Below are positions 33,612 through 42,114 of a DNA stretch of 64,000 nt, piece after piece. The translations under genes were made by a program, and so were the position numbers. The stretch comes from Fen-1231 sp035286465 (GTDB lineage Bacteria > Gemmatimonadota > Gemmatimonadetes > Gemmatimonadales > Gemmatimonadaceae). Positions within the stretch are counted from its first letter, which is position 1, and every line of letters starts with the position of its first letter. The stretch is from positions 36,774 to 100,773 of the forward strand of contig DATEDF010000023.1 of the NCBI GenBank assembly GCA_035286465.1, given 5' to 3'. The notes under the pieces were generated by a model. It saw only the letters and a list, made by a program, of their open reading frames with translations. It did not search any database and was not told the origin of the DNA.

Positions 33612-34612
33612 ACCCTGACGCGCAGGCGCGCTTGGCGCTCAATTACCAGGGACCGCTCGAGACCCCTGCCCCCATGGCGCCCCGGCTCCTCTCCGTCGTC
33701 ACCTCCTGTTACAACGAGGAGGGCAACGTGCGCCCGCTCTACGAAGCGGTGCGCGCGGTGATGGCGCGGCATCCACAGTACCGCTACGAGCACATCTTCA
33801 TTGACAACGCGTCGCGGGACGGCACGCGCCGCACCCTCCGCGAGATCTGCGCCGAGGACCGGAACGTCAAGGCGATCTTCAACGCGCGGAACTTCGGCGC
33901 CATCCGCTCGGGCATTCACGTGCTCCTCCAGACGAAGGGCGACGCCGTGCTGGGGCTCGCGTGCGACTTCCAGGACCCCCCGGAGCTGCTCGACACGTTC
34001 ATCGAGAAGTGGGAGCAGGGCGCGAAGATCGTGCTGGGGGTGAAGACGTCGGCGGCCGAAGGGTCCGTCTTCTACCGCATCCGCGGGGTGTACTACCGGC
34101 TCCTCGCGCGGATCTCGGACGCGCCGCCCGTGGACCAGAGCACCGGCTTCGGGATGTTCGACCGCGTCGTCATCGAGCACCTGCGGCGGCTCGACGACCC
34201 GTATCCGTTCTTCCGCGGGCTTCTGGCGGAGGTCGGCTTCGAGCCGGTGCTGGTGCCGTTTCACCAGCCGCCACGCAAGCGCGGCATCACCTCGCAGAAC
34301 TTCTACACGCTCTACGATCACGCCTTCCTCGGCATTACGAGCCACTCGAAGGTGCCGCTCCGGCTCGCGACGATGCTCGGCTTCGCGATGGGCGCGCTTT
34401 CCATTCTGGTGGCCCTCGGCTACCTGATCGCGAAGCTGCTCTTCTGGGACCGCTTCTCGCTCGGCATCGCGCCGATCCTGGTGGGCTTCTTTCTGCTCAC
34501 GTCCATCCAGCTCTTCTTCATCGGCATCGTCGGGGAGTACGTGGGCGTGATCTTCACGCACGTGCGGCACGTGCCGCACGTCTTCGAGCTCGAGCGCATC
34601 AACTTCGAATGA
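33608..34612 (+). CDS. Polyprenyl-phosphate GT2 glycosyltransferase (DPM/GtrB-like)
   Basis: 334 residues. The GT2 domain starts LLSVVTSCYNEEGNVRPLYEAV; IFIDNASRDGTRRTL and LGLACDFQDPPELL contain the nucleotide and metal-binding acidic residues. RGLLAEVGFEPVLVPFHQPPRKRGITSQNF fits DPM1-like enzymes. Two C-terminal helices (about 255-280 and 292-318) anchor it. Such enzymes load a sugar on undecaprenyl phosphate for later use by GT-C proteins, and two GT-C proteins are encoded earlier in this locus. The GTG overlaps the HAD stop; ATGs further in are less likely. Confidence 0.83.
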   Translation: MNPDAQARLALNYQGPLETPAPMAPRLLSVVTSCYNEEGNVRPLYEAVRAVMARHPQYRYEHIFIDNASRDGTRRTLREICAEDRNVKAIFNARNFGAIRSGIHVLLQTKGDAVLGLACDFQDPPELLDTFIEKWEQGAKIVLGVKTSAAEGSVFYRIRGVYYRLLARISDAPPVDQSTGFGMFDRVVIEHLRRLDDPYPFFRGLLAEVGFEPVLVPFHQPPRKRGITSQNFYTLYDHAFLGITSHSKVPLRLATMLGFAMGALSILVALGYLIAKLLFWDRFSLGIAPILVGFFLLTSIQLFFIGIVGEYVGVIFTHVRHVPHVFELERINFE

Positions 34613-35916
34613 CCGGCCGGCTGCGCGCGCTGGTGGCCGACCCCTCGGTGCGCTGGCTCGCCGTCGCGCGCGTGCTCGCGCTCGTGGGGGCGCCGGTGAC
34701 GCTCTGGCTCGTCGTCACGCGCCTGCCCATCGCCGCGCGCGGGTTCTACCTGATCGCGATCAACGTCGCGATGCTCGGACCGCTCTTCGAGACGGGGATG
34801 GGGACGCTCGTGGTGCAGTTCGCGGCGCACGCAACGCCCGGCGAGACCGCCGCGCTCCGCGCCGCGGCGGAGCGGTGGTACGCGCGCGCCGCGCTTCTCT
34901 TCGCCGTGACCGCGCTCGTGCTGGGGGCGCTCGTGCTCGGCGCGGGCGCGCGCGACGCCGGGATCGCGTTCCTCCCGAGTTGGTCGGTGCTCGTCGTGCT
35001 CACGGCCGCCTACATCCGCCTCGTTCCGCTGGTGTGCCTGCGGGAGGGCGGAGGCGGGAACGTCGCGGTGCAGCGGATGCGCGCCATCCAGGCGGCGGCG
35101 CTCCTCGCGGCGCTCTGGATCGGTCTCCTGAGCGGACGCGCGCTCCCCGCCGCGGCGATGGGCGCGGGGGCGCAGCTCGGTGTGATCGTCGCGTTCGTCC
35201 TGCTGGCGCGCGCCGCGCTCAAGCGCGCGGGCGCGGCAGCCGGCGACGAGGCCGCGGGCGGGATCGCGGCGCGGTATCGCGCGGAGCAGGGACGCTCGGC
35301 CCGTGTCTGGTTCGCGCTCTGGGGCGCGCCGCAGGTGCTCACGCCCGCCGTCCTGTGGCTGCACGGAGCCGTCGCGGCGGGCGACCTCGGCCTGCAAATG
35401 GCGCTCGCCCTCGCGCCCCCCGTGCTCGGCATCGCCTGGCTCCACGCGCGGTACCCGCGCCTCGGAGCGCTGGTGGCCGCCGGCCGGCTGCGCGAGTTCG
35501 ACGAGACGGCGCGGCACGCGTTCACGCAGGCGCTCGGCGTCTTTCTCGCGGCCACCGCGGCGCTGTACGCGTTGGTGCTCGCGCTGCCCCGCGCGTTTCC
35601 CGCGTTGCCGCCCCGGCTCGTGTCGCCGGGCGTCCTCGCGGGCCTCCTCGTCGGCAGCCTCGCGCTCGTCGCGCTGCAGGCGATGCTCGCCTGGGTGCGC
35701 GCCTTCGCCGACGAGCGGCTGGGGGATCCCGTCGCGGTCGCGTGCCTCGGGATGGCCGGCGGCGGGATCTTCGGCGGCGCCGTGGGCGGCGTGCGCGGAG
35801 CGGCGCTGGGCTACGCGCTCGTCGCGGCGCTCGTCACCGGCATCGTGTACGCGGGGTTCCGCCGGATGCGCTCAACGCGGCTCGGGCCGCCTGCGCCTCA
35901 CCACGCGATCCCGTAG
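34609..35916 (+). CDS. Polysaccharide flippase-like membrane protein with altered C-terminus
   Basis: 435 residues, about 11-12 hydrophobic helices. The first 80 residues (VTLWLVVTRLPIAARGFYLIAINVAMLGPLFETGMGTLVVQFAAHAT) resemble Wzx-like/MATE-fold oligosaccharide flippases, where an F-E-x-G-x-G-x-x-x-Q-F-x-x-H box is common. It may flip the lipid-linked unit. The last codons (HHAIP) and the stop lie in a 35-base copy of the ggt gene's 3' end, so the original end of the protein has been replaced by foreign sequence. It closes the run of overlapping glycan genes. Confidence 0.68.
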   Translation: MTGRLRALVADPSVRWLAVARVLALVGAPVTLWLVVTRLPIAARGFYLIAINVAMLGPLFETGMGTLVVQFAAHATPGETAALRAAAERWYARAALLFAVTALVLGALVLGAGARDAGIAFLPSWSVLVVLTAAYIRLVPLVCLREGGGGNVAVQRMRAIQAAALLAALWIGLLSGRALPAAAMGAGAQLGVIVAFVLLARAALKRAGAAAGDEAAGGIAARYRAEQGRSARVWFALWGAPQVLTPAVLWLHGAVAAGDLGLQMALALAPPVLGIAWLHARYPRLGALVAAGRLREFDETARHAFTQALGVFLAATAALYALVLALPRAFPALPPRLVSPGVLAGLLVGSLALVALQAMLAWVRAFADERLGDPVAVACLGMAGGGIFGGAVGGVRGAALGYALVAALVTGIVYAGFRRMRSTRLGPPAPHHAIP

Positions 35917-35932
35917 TCCTGGCCGAAGTTGC
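35898..35932. repeat. 35-base direct repeat, left copy (ggt 3'-end sequence)
   Basis: Bases 35898-35932 are identical to 37530-37564, the last codons and stop of ggt (read on the minus strand as NFGQDYGIAW-stop). The copy is in the same orientation and contains the stop codon of the flippase-like gene. The two copies flank the MATE gene. Confidence 0.85.
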
Positions 35933-35945
35933 CCGGCGTGCCCGC

Positions 35946-37364
35946 GTGACGACTCCCGCTCCCCTCAGGCGCTACGACCGCTCCATTGTCGAGGGGCACC
36001 TCGCGAGCGCCGTCTGGAAGATCGCGTGGCCGACGATGCTCACGAATGTCATCGGCGGCGTGCAGGGGGTGATTGACCACGCGCTCGTCGGCAACTTCGT
36101 CGGCTACGCCGGCAACGCGGCCATCGGCGTGAGCTGGCAGATCTTCACGATCGTCATCGTCTTCATCGCGTCGGTGTTCACGGGAATGAGCGTGGTCGTG
36201 GCGCGGTACGCCGGCGCCGGCGACCACGAGACGGTGGACCGCGCGGTGTATCAGGCGTTCCTCACGGCGATGGGGCTCGCGCTCGGTGTGCTCGCGCCGA
36301 TCGGCTATTTCCTCTCGCCGTGGCTGCTCGACCTCGTGAACGCCGCCCCCGCGGTCCAGCGCGAGGCACTGCCGTTCCTGCGCATCATGTTCCTGACGAG
36401 CATCGGGATGATGACGTTCTTCATGCTCGGGAGCGCGCTGCGATCGGCCGGCGACGCCCGCACGCCGATGGTGCTCGGCATCTCCACGACGGTGCTCAAC
36501 ATCGCGCTCAACGTGATCCTGATCCGCGGACTCGGTCCCATTCCCGCGCTGGGCACGAAGGGTGCCGCCATCGGCATGTCACTCGCCTTCGGGATCGTGG
36601 GCCTCTTCGCGCTCTGGAAGCTCTGGAGCGGCGGCTGGGTCGTGCGGTTCCCGCGGCACCGGGGATTCGGGCCAGACTGGACGATGATCCGCGAGCTCTT
36701 CCGCTTCGGCCTCCCGACGGGGATCCAGGGCATCGCGATGAACGTGGGCGGCGTGGTGCTCCTCGGCTACATCGGATCGGTCGCGCACGGCGCGGAGGCG
36801 CAGGCGACGTACGCGGTGGCCTACGCGGAGCTCTTCTCGCTGATCACCTGGACGTCCAGCGGGCTTCTGGGAGCGGCCGCGACCGTCGCCGGGCAGAACC
36901 TCGGCGCGCGGCAGCCGGAGCGCGCCAAGGCGGCGGTGCACGTGGCGGCCCGCATCGGACTGGGCGGCGCCGCGCTCGTCGGTCTCGCTTTCGTGGCGAT
37001 TCCCCGGCAACTCCTCGCGCTGTTCGGGATGCACGATCCCATCGTCGTGGACATCGGCGTGCAACTCCTCCGCGTGCTCAGCGTCTCCGGGCTGTTCATC
37101 ACGGTCGCGCTGACGTTCACCGGCGGACTGCAGGGCACGGGCGACACGAAGGGCCCGCTCTATATCTCCATCGTCTCGCAGATCATCATCCCGCTCGGGA
37201 TCTGTTTCGTGGTCCAGCGCTTCACCACGCTCGAACCGATGCACATCTGGCTCGCGATTCTCGCCGGACACGTGACGCGGTGCACGCTGAGTGTGCTCCG
37301 ATTCAACCAGGGCAAGTGGCGCGACATCACGGTTCAAATCGCGCGGGAGCCGGCCGACGGGTGA
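35946..37364 (+). CDS. MATE family efflux transporter
   Basis: 472 residues, normal length, with twelve hydrophobic segments. Family stretches are VWKIAWPTMLTNVIGGVQGVIDHALVG (helix 1), GMSVVVARYAGAGDHETVDRAVYQAF, MMTFFMLGSALRSAGDARTPMVLGISTTVLNIALNVILI and, in the second half, GLLGAAATVAGQNLGARQPERA and TGGLQGTGDTKGPLYISIVSQIIIPL. It exports drugs or metabolites in exchange for Na+ or H+. It starts GTG just 13 bases after the left 35-base repeat and ends 165 bases before the right copy, so it sits as an insert between two copies of the ggt 3' end. Confidence 0.9.
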   Translation: MTTPAPLRRYDRSIVEGHLASAVWKIAWPTMLTNVIGGVQGVIDHALVGNFVGYAGNAAIGVSWQIFTIVIVFIASVFTGMSVVVARYAGAGDHETVDRAVYQAFLTAMGLALGVLAPIGYFLSPWLLDLVNAAPAVQREALPFLRIMFLTSIGMMTFFMLGSALRSAGDARTPMVLGISTTVLNIALNVILIRGLGPIPALGTKGAAIGMSLAFGIVGLFALWKLWSGGWVVRFPRHRGFGPDWTMIRELFRFGLPTGIQGIAMNVGGVVLLGYIGSVAHGAEAQATYAVAYAELFSLITWTSSGLLGAAATVAGQNLGARQPERAKAAVHVAARIGLGGAALVGLAFVAIPRQLLALFGMHDPIVVDIGVQLLRVLSVSGLFITVALTFTGGLQGTGDTKGPLYISIVSQIIIPLGICFVVQRFTTLEPMHIWLAILAGHVTRCTLSVLRFNQGKWRDITVQIAREPADG

Positions 37365-37529
37365 GGGCGGCGGGTGACGTCGGCGAGTGAACCCGGCGGG
37401 CGCCCGATCATCGTGTGGGGGGGGGGGTCGGCACGCACACCACGCGCGCTCCGCTTGCGATCCTCAGCCCACGCCGGCTGTGGGAGTCGTTGCGGCGGGG
37501 TGCGTGAGTTTCGCGGTGCTCACCGGGCG
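37365..37529. other. Gap with an 11-base G run
   Basis: This 165-base gap between MATE and ggt, which are convergent, contains G11 at 37417-37427. I find no gene or clear hairpin. Such a homopolymer is prone to slippage or sequencing error. Confidence 0.5.
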
Positions 37530-37564
37530 TCACCACGCGATCCCGTAGTCCTGGCCGAAGTTGC
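37530..37564. repeat. 35-base direct repeat, right copy (true ggt 3' end)
   Basis: This copy is the authentic end of ggt: its minus-strand reading closes the gamma-glutamyltransferase with the family-like end GQDYGIAW. It is identical to 35898-35932. Confidence 0.85.
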
Positions 37565-39404
37565 TCGCCCCGCCCCAGAATGTCCTGTGGGCGCGGTCAA
37601 TCCAGATCGCCGTGATCGGCCCCGACGTGTAGGCGTTCGTCTCCACGATGTAGCCCATCCGCACGAGCTGGTCGCGCACCACGACGGGCGTGGACGCGTT
37701 CACGAGGATCCGTCCCGGCCGCGATTCGTGCTGCCCGAAGGTAGAGCGCATCTGGTACGAGTTGATGTTCGCCGCCTCGACCGCCTGCTGCACGGTCATC
37801 CCGAACTCCGTCATGTTGAGGAAGAACTGCAGCAGGTTCTGGTCCTGCGAGTCGCCGCCCTGCACGGAGAACGCCATCAGCGGCTCGCCATCCTTGAGCG
37901 CGAGCGACGGCGTGAGCGTCACGCGCGGCCGCTTGCCGGGCTCGAGCACGCCCCACGGTCCCTCCGCCGAGTCGAGCACGAACGCCTGCATGCGCTGCGA
38001 GAGCCCGACGCCGGTGCGGCCCGCGACCACGGCGGGGACCCATCCGCCCGACGGCGTCACGGAGATCACCCACCCCTCTTCGTCCGCGGCCTGAATGGAT
38101 GTGGTGCCGGCCGTGAAGTCGCGGAGGAACTGCGCGTCGGCACGGGCCGGCGGCACCGGCGCAGGCCCGCCTCGCGGCCCGTGCACGGGACTCCACGCGT
38201 CGAGGTACTTCCTGAACGGGTTCGTGCCGCCCTCGAAGGGGTACGGATCGCCCGGCTTGATCGTCCCGTCATTCCGGTCCCACTTGATCTGTCCGTACCG
38301 CTGCCGCGCGTACTCCTTCGACAGGAGCCCCTTCATCGGCTGCGGCACCGCGGCGAACGCCGGATCGCCGTAGTAGAAGTCGCGGTCGGCGAACGCGAGA
38401 CTCATCGCCTGGTACACCGTGTGGATGTACGGCGCGCTGTTGTAGCCCATCCCCTTGAGATCGGCGTGCTCGAGGATGTTCAGCGCCTGGAGGAGCGCCG
38501 GGCTCTGCGTCCACTGCTGCAGCTTGTAGACCTCGATTCCCCGGTAACTCACCGAGAGCGGCTCCTCGATCCTGACCTTCCAGTTCGCGAGGTCGTCGAG
38601 GGTGATCAGGCCGCCCTCCTCCTGCGCGCCGCGCACCAGCTCCGCGGCGATGTCGCCCCTGTAGAAGCGATCGTACGCGGCGTAGATCGCTTCCTTGCGG
38701 CTCCGGCCTGCGCGCAGCGCGAGCTGCTCCGCCTCGACGAGCTTGCGGAGCGTCGCCGCGAGATCGGGCTGGCGAAAGACCTCGCCGACTTCCGGCGCCT
38801 CGCGCGAGGCGCCCGCGTGCGTCAGGAAGAGCGGCGCGGAGTACTTCCACTCCCTGATCTGCGCCTTGTCTCGCTCGATGGCGTTCGAGATCTCGTTCTC
38901 CATCGGGTACCCGTCCGCCATCTCGATCGCCGGCGCCAGCACTTCCCTGAGCGACAGCTTCCCGTACTCGGCGAGCATCGTGAGCAGACCGCCCGGCGTG
39001 CCGGGCGTGACCGCCGCGAGCGCACCGGTCGCCGGCGGATAGCTCATCCCCTTGCCCTTGAAGAACGCCGGGGTCGCGCCCGTCGGGGCGACGCCGAGGG
39101 CATTGATGCCGATGACCTTCTTCGTGTGCGGATTCCAGATGAGCGCCTGCGTCTCGCCGCCCCACGAGAGCACGTCCCACATCGTCGCCACCGAGGCGAG
39201 CGTCGCGCACGCGGCGTCAATCGCGTTGCCGCCCTTGGCGAAGGTCATCGCGCCCGCGGTGGCGCCGAGCGGCTTCCCCGTCACGACCACCCAGTGGCGG
39301 CCGTGCAGCACGGGCTTCTGCGTGCGCTGGGCGGCGAGCGGCGGTACGAAGAGCACGGGGACGAGCAGGAACAAGAAGGTGCGGCGAACGATCGTGCGCA
39401 TCAT
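37530..39404 (-). CDS. ggt: Exported gamma-glutamyltransferase family protein
   Basis: 624 residues. A signal peptide (about 1-24, ending PLAAQ) is followed by VVVTGKPLGATAGAMTFAKGGNAIDAACATLASVATM, the family's N-terminal signature. The autoprocessing site is the TT pair near residues 433-434 in FTAGTTSIQAADEEGWVISVTPS. GVGLSQRMQAF and MAFSVQGGDSQDQNLLQFFLNM follow as in GGT/acylase enzymes. The precursor should cut before the second Thr, which becomes the nucleophile, and then hydrolyse or transfer gamma-glutamyl or related acyl groups in the periplasm. The His of the canonical TTH motif is replaced by Ser here. Divergent from the M42 gene. Confidence 0.88.
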   Translation of the reverse strand: MMRTIVRRTFLFLLVPVLFVPPLAAQRTQKPVLHGRHWVVVTGKPLGATAGAMTFAKGGNAIDAACATLASVATMWDVLSWGGETQALIWNPHTKKVIGINALGVAPTGATPAFFKGKGMSYPPATGALAAVTPGTPGGLLTMLAEYGKLSLREVLAPAIEMADGYPMENEISNAIERDKAQIREWKYSAPLFLTHAGASREAPEVGEVFRQPDLAATLRKLVEAEQLALRAGRSRKEAIYAAYDRFYRGDIAAELVRGAQEEGGLITLDDLANWKVRIEEPLSVSYRGIEVYKLQQWTQSPALLQALNILEHADLKGMGYNSAPYIHTVYQAMSLAFADRDFYYGDPAFAAVPQPMKGLLSKEYARQRYGQIKWDRNDGTIKPGDPYPFEGGTNPFRKYLDAWSPVHGPRGGPAPVPPARADAQFLRDFTAGTTSIQAADEEGWVISVTPSGGWVPAVVAGRTGVGLSQRMQAFVLDSAEGPWGVLEPGKRPRVTLTPSLALKDGEPLMAFSVQGGDSQDQNLLQFFLNMTEFGMTVQQAVEAANINSYQMRSTFGQHESRPGRILVNASTPVVVRDQLVRMGYIVETNAYTSGPITAIWIDRAHRTFWGGASNFGQDYGIAW

Positions 39405-39584
39405 CGTCTCGTGGGGGTCCGAAGGAATGGCGCCGGCGGCGCGCACGCCCGGAATGTGACGACGGGCGCGTGAGGCGTCCAGTTTCGCCCCCTGCGACGG
39501 TAATCCGGGCAGCTCGCGCGCGTTGCCGCGCGGAACGGCGCCTGCCCACCGCGTCGTCACGCGGAACGGCGCCCACCCGCCGCG

Positions 39585-39613
39585 TTGCCTACGGACGCGG
39601 CGATTCGTATGCT
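39585..39613 (+). promoter_or_regulatory. Sigma70-like promoter for a leaderless M42 gene
   Basis: TTGCCT (39585-39590), 17-base spacer, TATGCT (39608-39613), then 6 bases to the ATG at 39620. The spacing to the start codon is the same as for uppS and the MazE-like gene, which implies that transcription starts at or next to the ATG. No Shine-Dalgarno sequence is present. Confidence 0.55.
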
Positions 39614-39619
39614 CAGCCC

Positions 39620-41674
39620 ATGCCGACCTCCCGCACACTCCTCGCCGCCCTCTGCCTCGCGCTCGCGTCGCGCGCGCCGCACGCGGCCGCGCAGGCGCCC
39701 CCGCGCGCCGACGACGCCCTTGCCGACGCCATCGCCCGCTGGATCGCCCTCTCTGCGCCGCCAGGCGGCGAGGAGCTCGCCGCGCCCGCGCTCGCGCGGG
39801 TGCTCGCCGGATGGACGCGCGACGCGAACGGCAACTTCATCAGGCGCGTGGGGCAGGGCACGCCCCGGCGCGTCGTCGCGTGCGCGCTCGACTTGAGCGC
39901 GTATGTCGTCAGCCAGATCACCGACGACGGCTACCTGCGGCTCAAGCGCACCGGCCCGGCCCTTGCGTACCCGCTGTGGGACCAGGCGCTCGAGTCGCAC
40001 AAGGTGCGCATTCACACGGCGACCGGCGTCGTCCCCGGCGTCGTCGCGATCACCAACGGCCACTTCGCGCGCCTCCATCGCGCGGACTCGCTCCCCGCGA
40101 CGGTGGACCAGCTCTGGGTGGACCTGGGCGCGTCGAGCCGCGCCGACGTCGAGAAGCTCGGCGTGTCGATGCTCGATCCGGTCGTGCCCGAGCGCCCCGT
40201 GTGGACGTACGCGGGGATGGCCGCGGGACCGGGCGCCGCCCTGCGCGCGGGATGCGCGGCGGTCGCGACCGCGGCCAGGGGGCAGGTTGCGAGCGGGGAG
40301 ACCGTGTTCATTCTCTCCGCGCAACACGTCTTCAACTGGGCGGGACTGAACGCGGCGCTCGCGCGTCTCGGGCCGGTGAACGAGGTGATCACCGTCGGCG
40401 AGTCGCGGGGTGGCGGGCGCGGCGGACGTGGCGGGCGCGGAGCCGCCGCTCCCGTGCCGTCCATAACTCCACGCGTGAAGTTCGCCGGCTCCTACGTGGA
40501 ATCCATCACGGCCGCGGACGCACGCGATCTTCTCGCGAGGACCGCGAGTGCGGCAGCGGTGACGCTCGACGTGAACGCCGAGTGGGCGTCGCCCGCGGCA
40601 CCGGCGGCCTTGGCGCGCACGCCGCGCGCCGACGCGCACGAGGAAGCCGAGCGCCTCGAGATGCAGCTCCTCGATCTTCCCGGCGTCCCGGGGCACGAGT
40701 GGCGCGTGCGCGACGCGGTGCGCGCCGCGCTCCCCGCGTGGGCACGAGAGCGCGCGACGGTGGACTCCATCGGCAATCTCATCGTCGCCGCCGGCCCCGA
40801 GAAGGACACGGTCGTCTTCGTGGCGCACACGGACGAGGTCGCGTTCGAGGTGGACCGCATCCTGCCCGACGGGCAGGTCACGCTCCGGAGCAGGGGCGGC
40901 GCCGTGGCGTCGGCGTGGGAGGGGCAGCCGGCGCTGCTGCACTTCGATCCGGAGCCGGGCGCGAGTGGCGCGAACGTGCCGGCGTCGCTCCGCGGCGTCT
41001 TCGTCCCGCGCGACACGGCGCGCGGGCGCGCGCCGACGGGTCTCACCGCCTGGTTCGGGCTCGATTCCGCGGGAGTCGTGGCGAACGGTGTGCGACCCGG
41101 AGGCGCGATCACCGGCTGGAAGAAGGCGGTGCGACTCGCCGGCACGCGCGTCACGGGGAGATCGAGCGACGACCGCACCGGCTCCACCGCGCTGGTGCTC
41201 GCCGTACGCAAGACCGATCCCGCGAAACTCACGCACAAGGTGATCTTCGTCTGGTCCACCGGTGAGGAAGGCGGCCTGCTCGGCGCGAACGCGTTCGGCC
41301 GGCGCTACGGCCCTTCGCTCCGGCGCGTCTACGCGATTGACACCTTCGTGTCGAGCGACACGCCGCTCGAGTCGCCGCATTTCGCCTTCGCGCCGCTCGG
41401 CAAGGGCGCCGTTCTGCGCGGGCTCGACAACGGCACGGTTGCCTCACGCGCCGAGCGCGACCGCGTGATCAGGGTCGCGCGCGCCAATGCGATTCCGCTC
41501 CAGCTCGGCACCACCGAGGGCTCGACCGACGGCGCGGCGATCGGCCGCTACGGTCCGCCCAACATGGGACTCTCGTGGCCGGGGAGATACTCGCACACGC
41601 CGGGCGAGGTGCTCGACCTGCGCGACGTGGATGCGCTCGCGCGACTGATCGCGGCACTCGCAGTGGCGCCGTAG
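39620..41674 (+). CDS. Exported double-domain M42-type metallopeptidase
   Basis: 684 residues. A signal peptide (1-24) precedes two related halves. The N-terminal half (about 30-330) has the M42 fold features NGHFARLHRADSLPATVDQLWVDLGASS but lacks most metal ligands. The C-terminal half (about 345-684) has FVAHTDEVAFEV (His ligand), SSDDRTGSTALVLAV (bridging Asp), STGEEGG (catalytic Glu pair), VYAIDTFVSSD and the last His in RYSHTPGE. So the second half should be the active aminopeptidase and the first a degenerate copy. A Gly/Arg-rich linker (GGGRGGRGGRG) lies near residues 265-280. It probably degrades peptides in the periplasm. Confidence 0.82.
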   Translation: MPTSRTLLAALCLALASRAPHAAAQAPPRADDALADAIARWIALSAPPGGEELAAPALARVLAGWTRDANGNFIRRVGQGTPRRVVACALDLSAYVVSQITDDGYLRLKRTGPALAYPLWDQALESHKVRIHTATGVVPGVVAITNGHFARLHRADSLPATVDQLWVDLGASSRADVEKLGVSMLDPVVPERPVWTYAGMAAGPGAALRAGCAAVATAARGQVASGETVFILSAQHVFNWAGLNAALARLGPVNEVITVGESRGGGRGGRGGRGAAAPVPSITPRVKFAGSYVESITAADARDLLARTASAAAVTLDVNAEWASPAAPAALARTPRADAHEEAERLEMQLLDLPGVPGHEWRVRDAVRAALPAWARERATVDSIGNLIVAAGPEKDTVVFVAHTDEVAFEVDRILPDGQVTLRSRGGAVASAWEGQPALLHFDPEPGASGANVPASLRGVFVPRDTARGRAPTGLTAWFGLDSAGVVANGVRPGGAITGWKKAVRLAGTRVTGRSSDDRTGSTALVLAVRKTDPAKLTHKVIFVWSTGEEGGLLGANAFGRRYGPSLRRVYAIDTFVSSDTPLESPHFAFAPLGKGAVLRGLDNGTVASRAERDRVIRVARANAIPLQLGTTEGSTDGAAIGRYGPPNMGLSWPGRYSHTPGEVLDLRDVDALARLIAALAVAP

Positions 41675-41693
41675 TCATACCCGCAGATTCTCA

Positions 41694-41722
41694 CCGCAGA
41701 ACACGCAGAACTGCGTTGCAGC
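41694..41722. repeat. CGCAGA-word element, copy 1
   Basis: CCGCAGAACACGCAGAACTGCG is followed by TTGCAGCG. The inner CGCAG-AA-CTGCG (41704-41715) is a perfect hairpin. The same words build larger elements at 59383-59479 and 61751-61799. It lies between the M42 gene end and the promoter of the toxin-antitoxin pair. Confidence 0.6.
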
Positions 41723-41736
41723 GAAAAGCGCGCGAG

Positions 41737-41765
41737 TTGACCGGACCCGACGACGTAGATACTGT
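41737..41765 (+). promoter_or_regulatory. Sigma70-like promoter for a leaderless mazE-type gene
   Basis: TTGACC (41737-41742), 17-base spacer, TACTGT (41760-41765), then 6 bases to the GTG at 41772. The start codon would be at +1 or +2 of the mRNA. No Shine-Dalgarno sequence is found. Confidence 0.6.
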
Positions 41766-41771
41766 TATTAC

Positions 41772-42107
41772 GTGAAGACCATCGAACTCAAGGTCGCCCC
41801 GATCGGCAACTCGCGTGGCGTGCGCCTGCCCGCGGAAACGCTGAAGCGCTACGGCATTGACGCGAGCGTCGTGATGGAAGAGCGCAGCGACGGGATTCTC
41901 CTGCGCCGTGTCGGCCCCGCAGCAGTCAAGCTCTCGTGGGAGGACACCGCGCGCGAGATGGCTGCGAGCGGAGAAGAGTGGAGCGACTGGGACGCCGCGG
42001 CGGGCGATGGCCTCGCCGAGATTCCGTGGGAGGCTGGCAGGACGCGCCGAATGGCGGAATCGAAAGCGTCGTACCGGAGCAAGAGGCGCGCCGGGAAGCG
42101 CGGATGA
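41772..42107 (+). CDS. AbrB/MazE-type antitoxin
   Basis: 111 residues. The N-terminal swapped-hairpin DNA-binding fold is visible: IELKVAPIGNSRGVRLPAETLKRYGIDASVVMEERSDGILLRRV (3-47). The C-terminal half is acidic and Trp-rich (SWEDTAREMAASGEEWSDWDAA), as expected for the flexible part that wraps the toxin, then turns basic. It should bind the toxin encoded 7 bases downstream and repress the pair's promoter. The basic tail of about 20 residues is longer than in typical MazE. Confidence 0.85.
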   Translation: MKTIELKVAPIGNSRGVRLPAETLKRYGIDASVVMEERSDGILLRRVGPAAVKLSWEDTAREMAASGEEWSDWDAAAGDGLAEIPWEAGRTRRMAESKASYRSKRRAGKRG

Positions 42108-42114
42108 AGCGCGG

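Noticed and set aside
37374..39473. 699-codon plus-strand open frame opposite ggt
   Set aside because: ggt on the other strand has a signal peptide and catalytic motifs; this frame has none.
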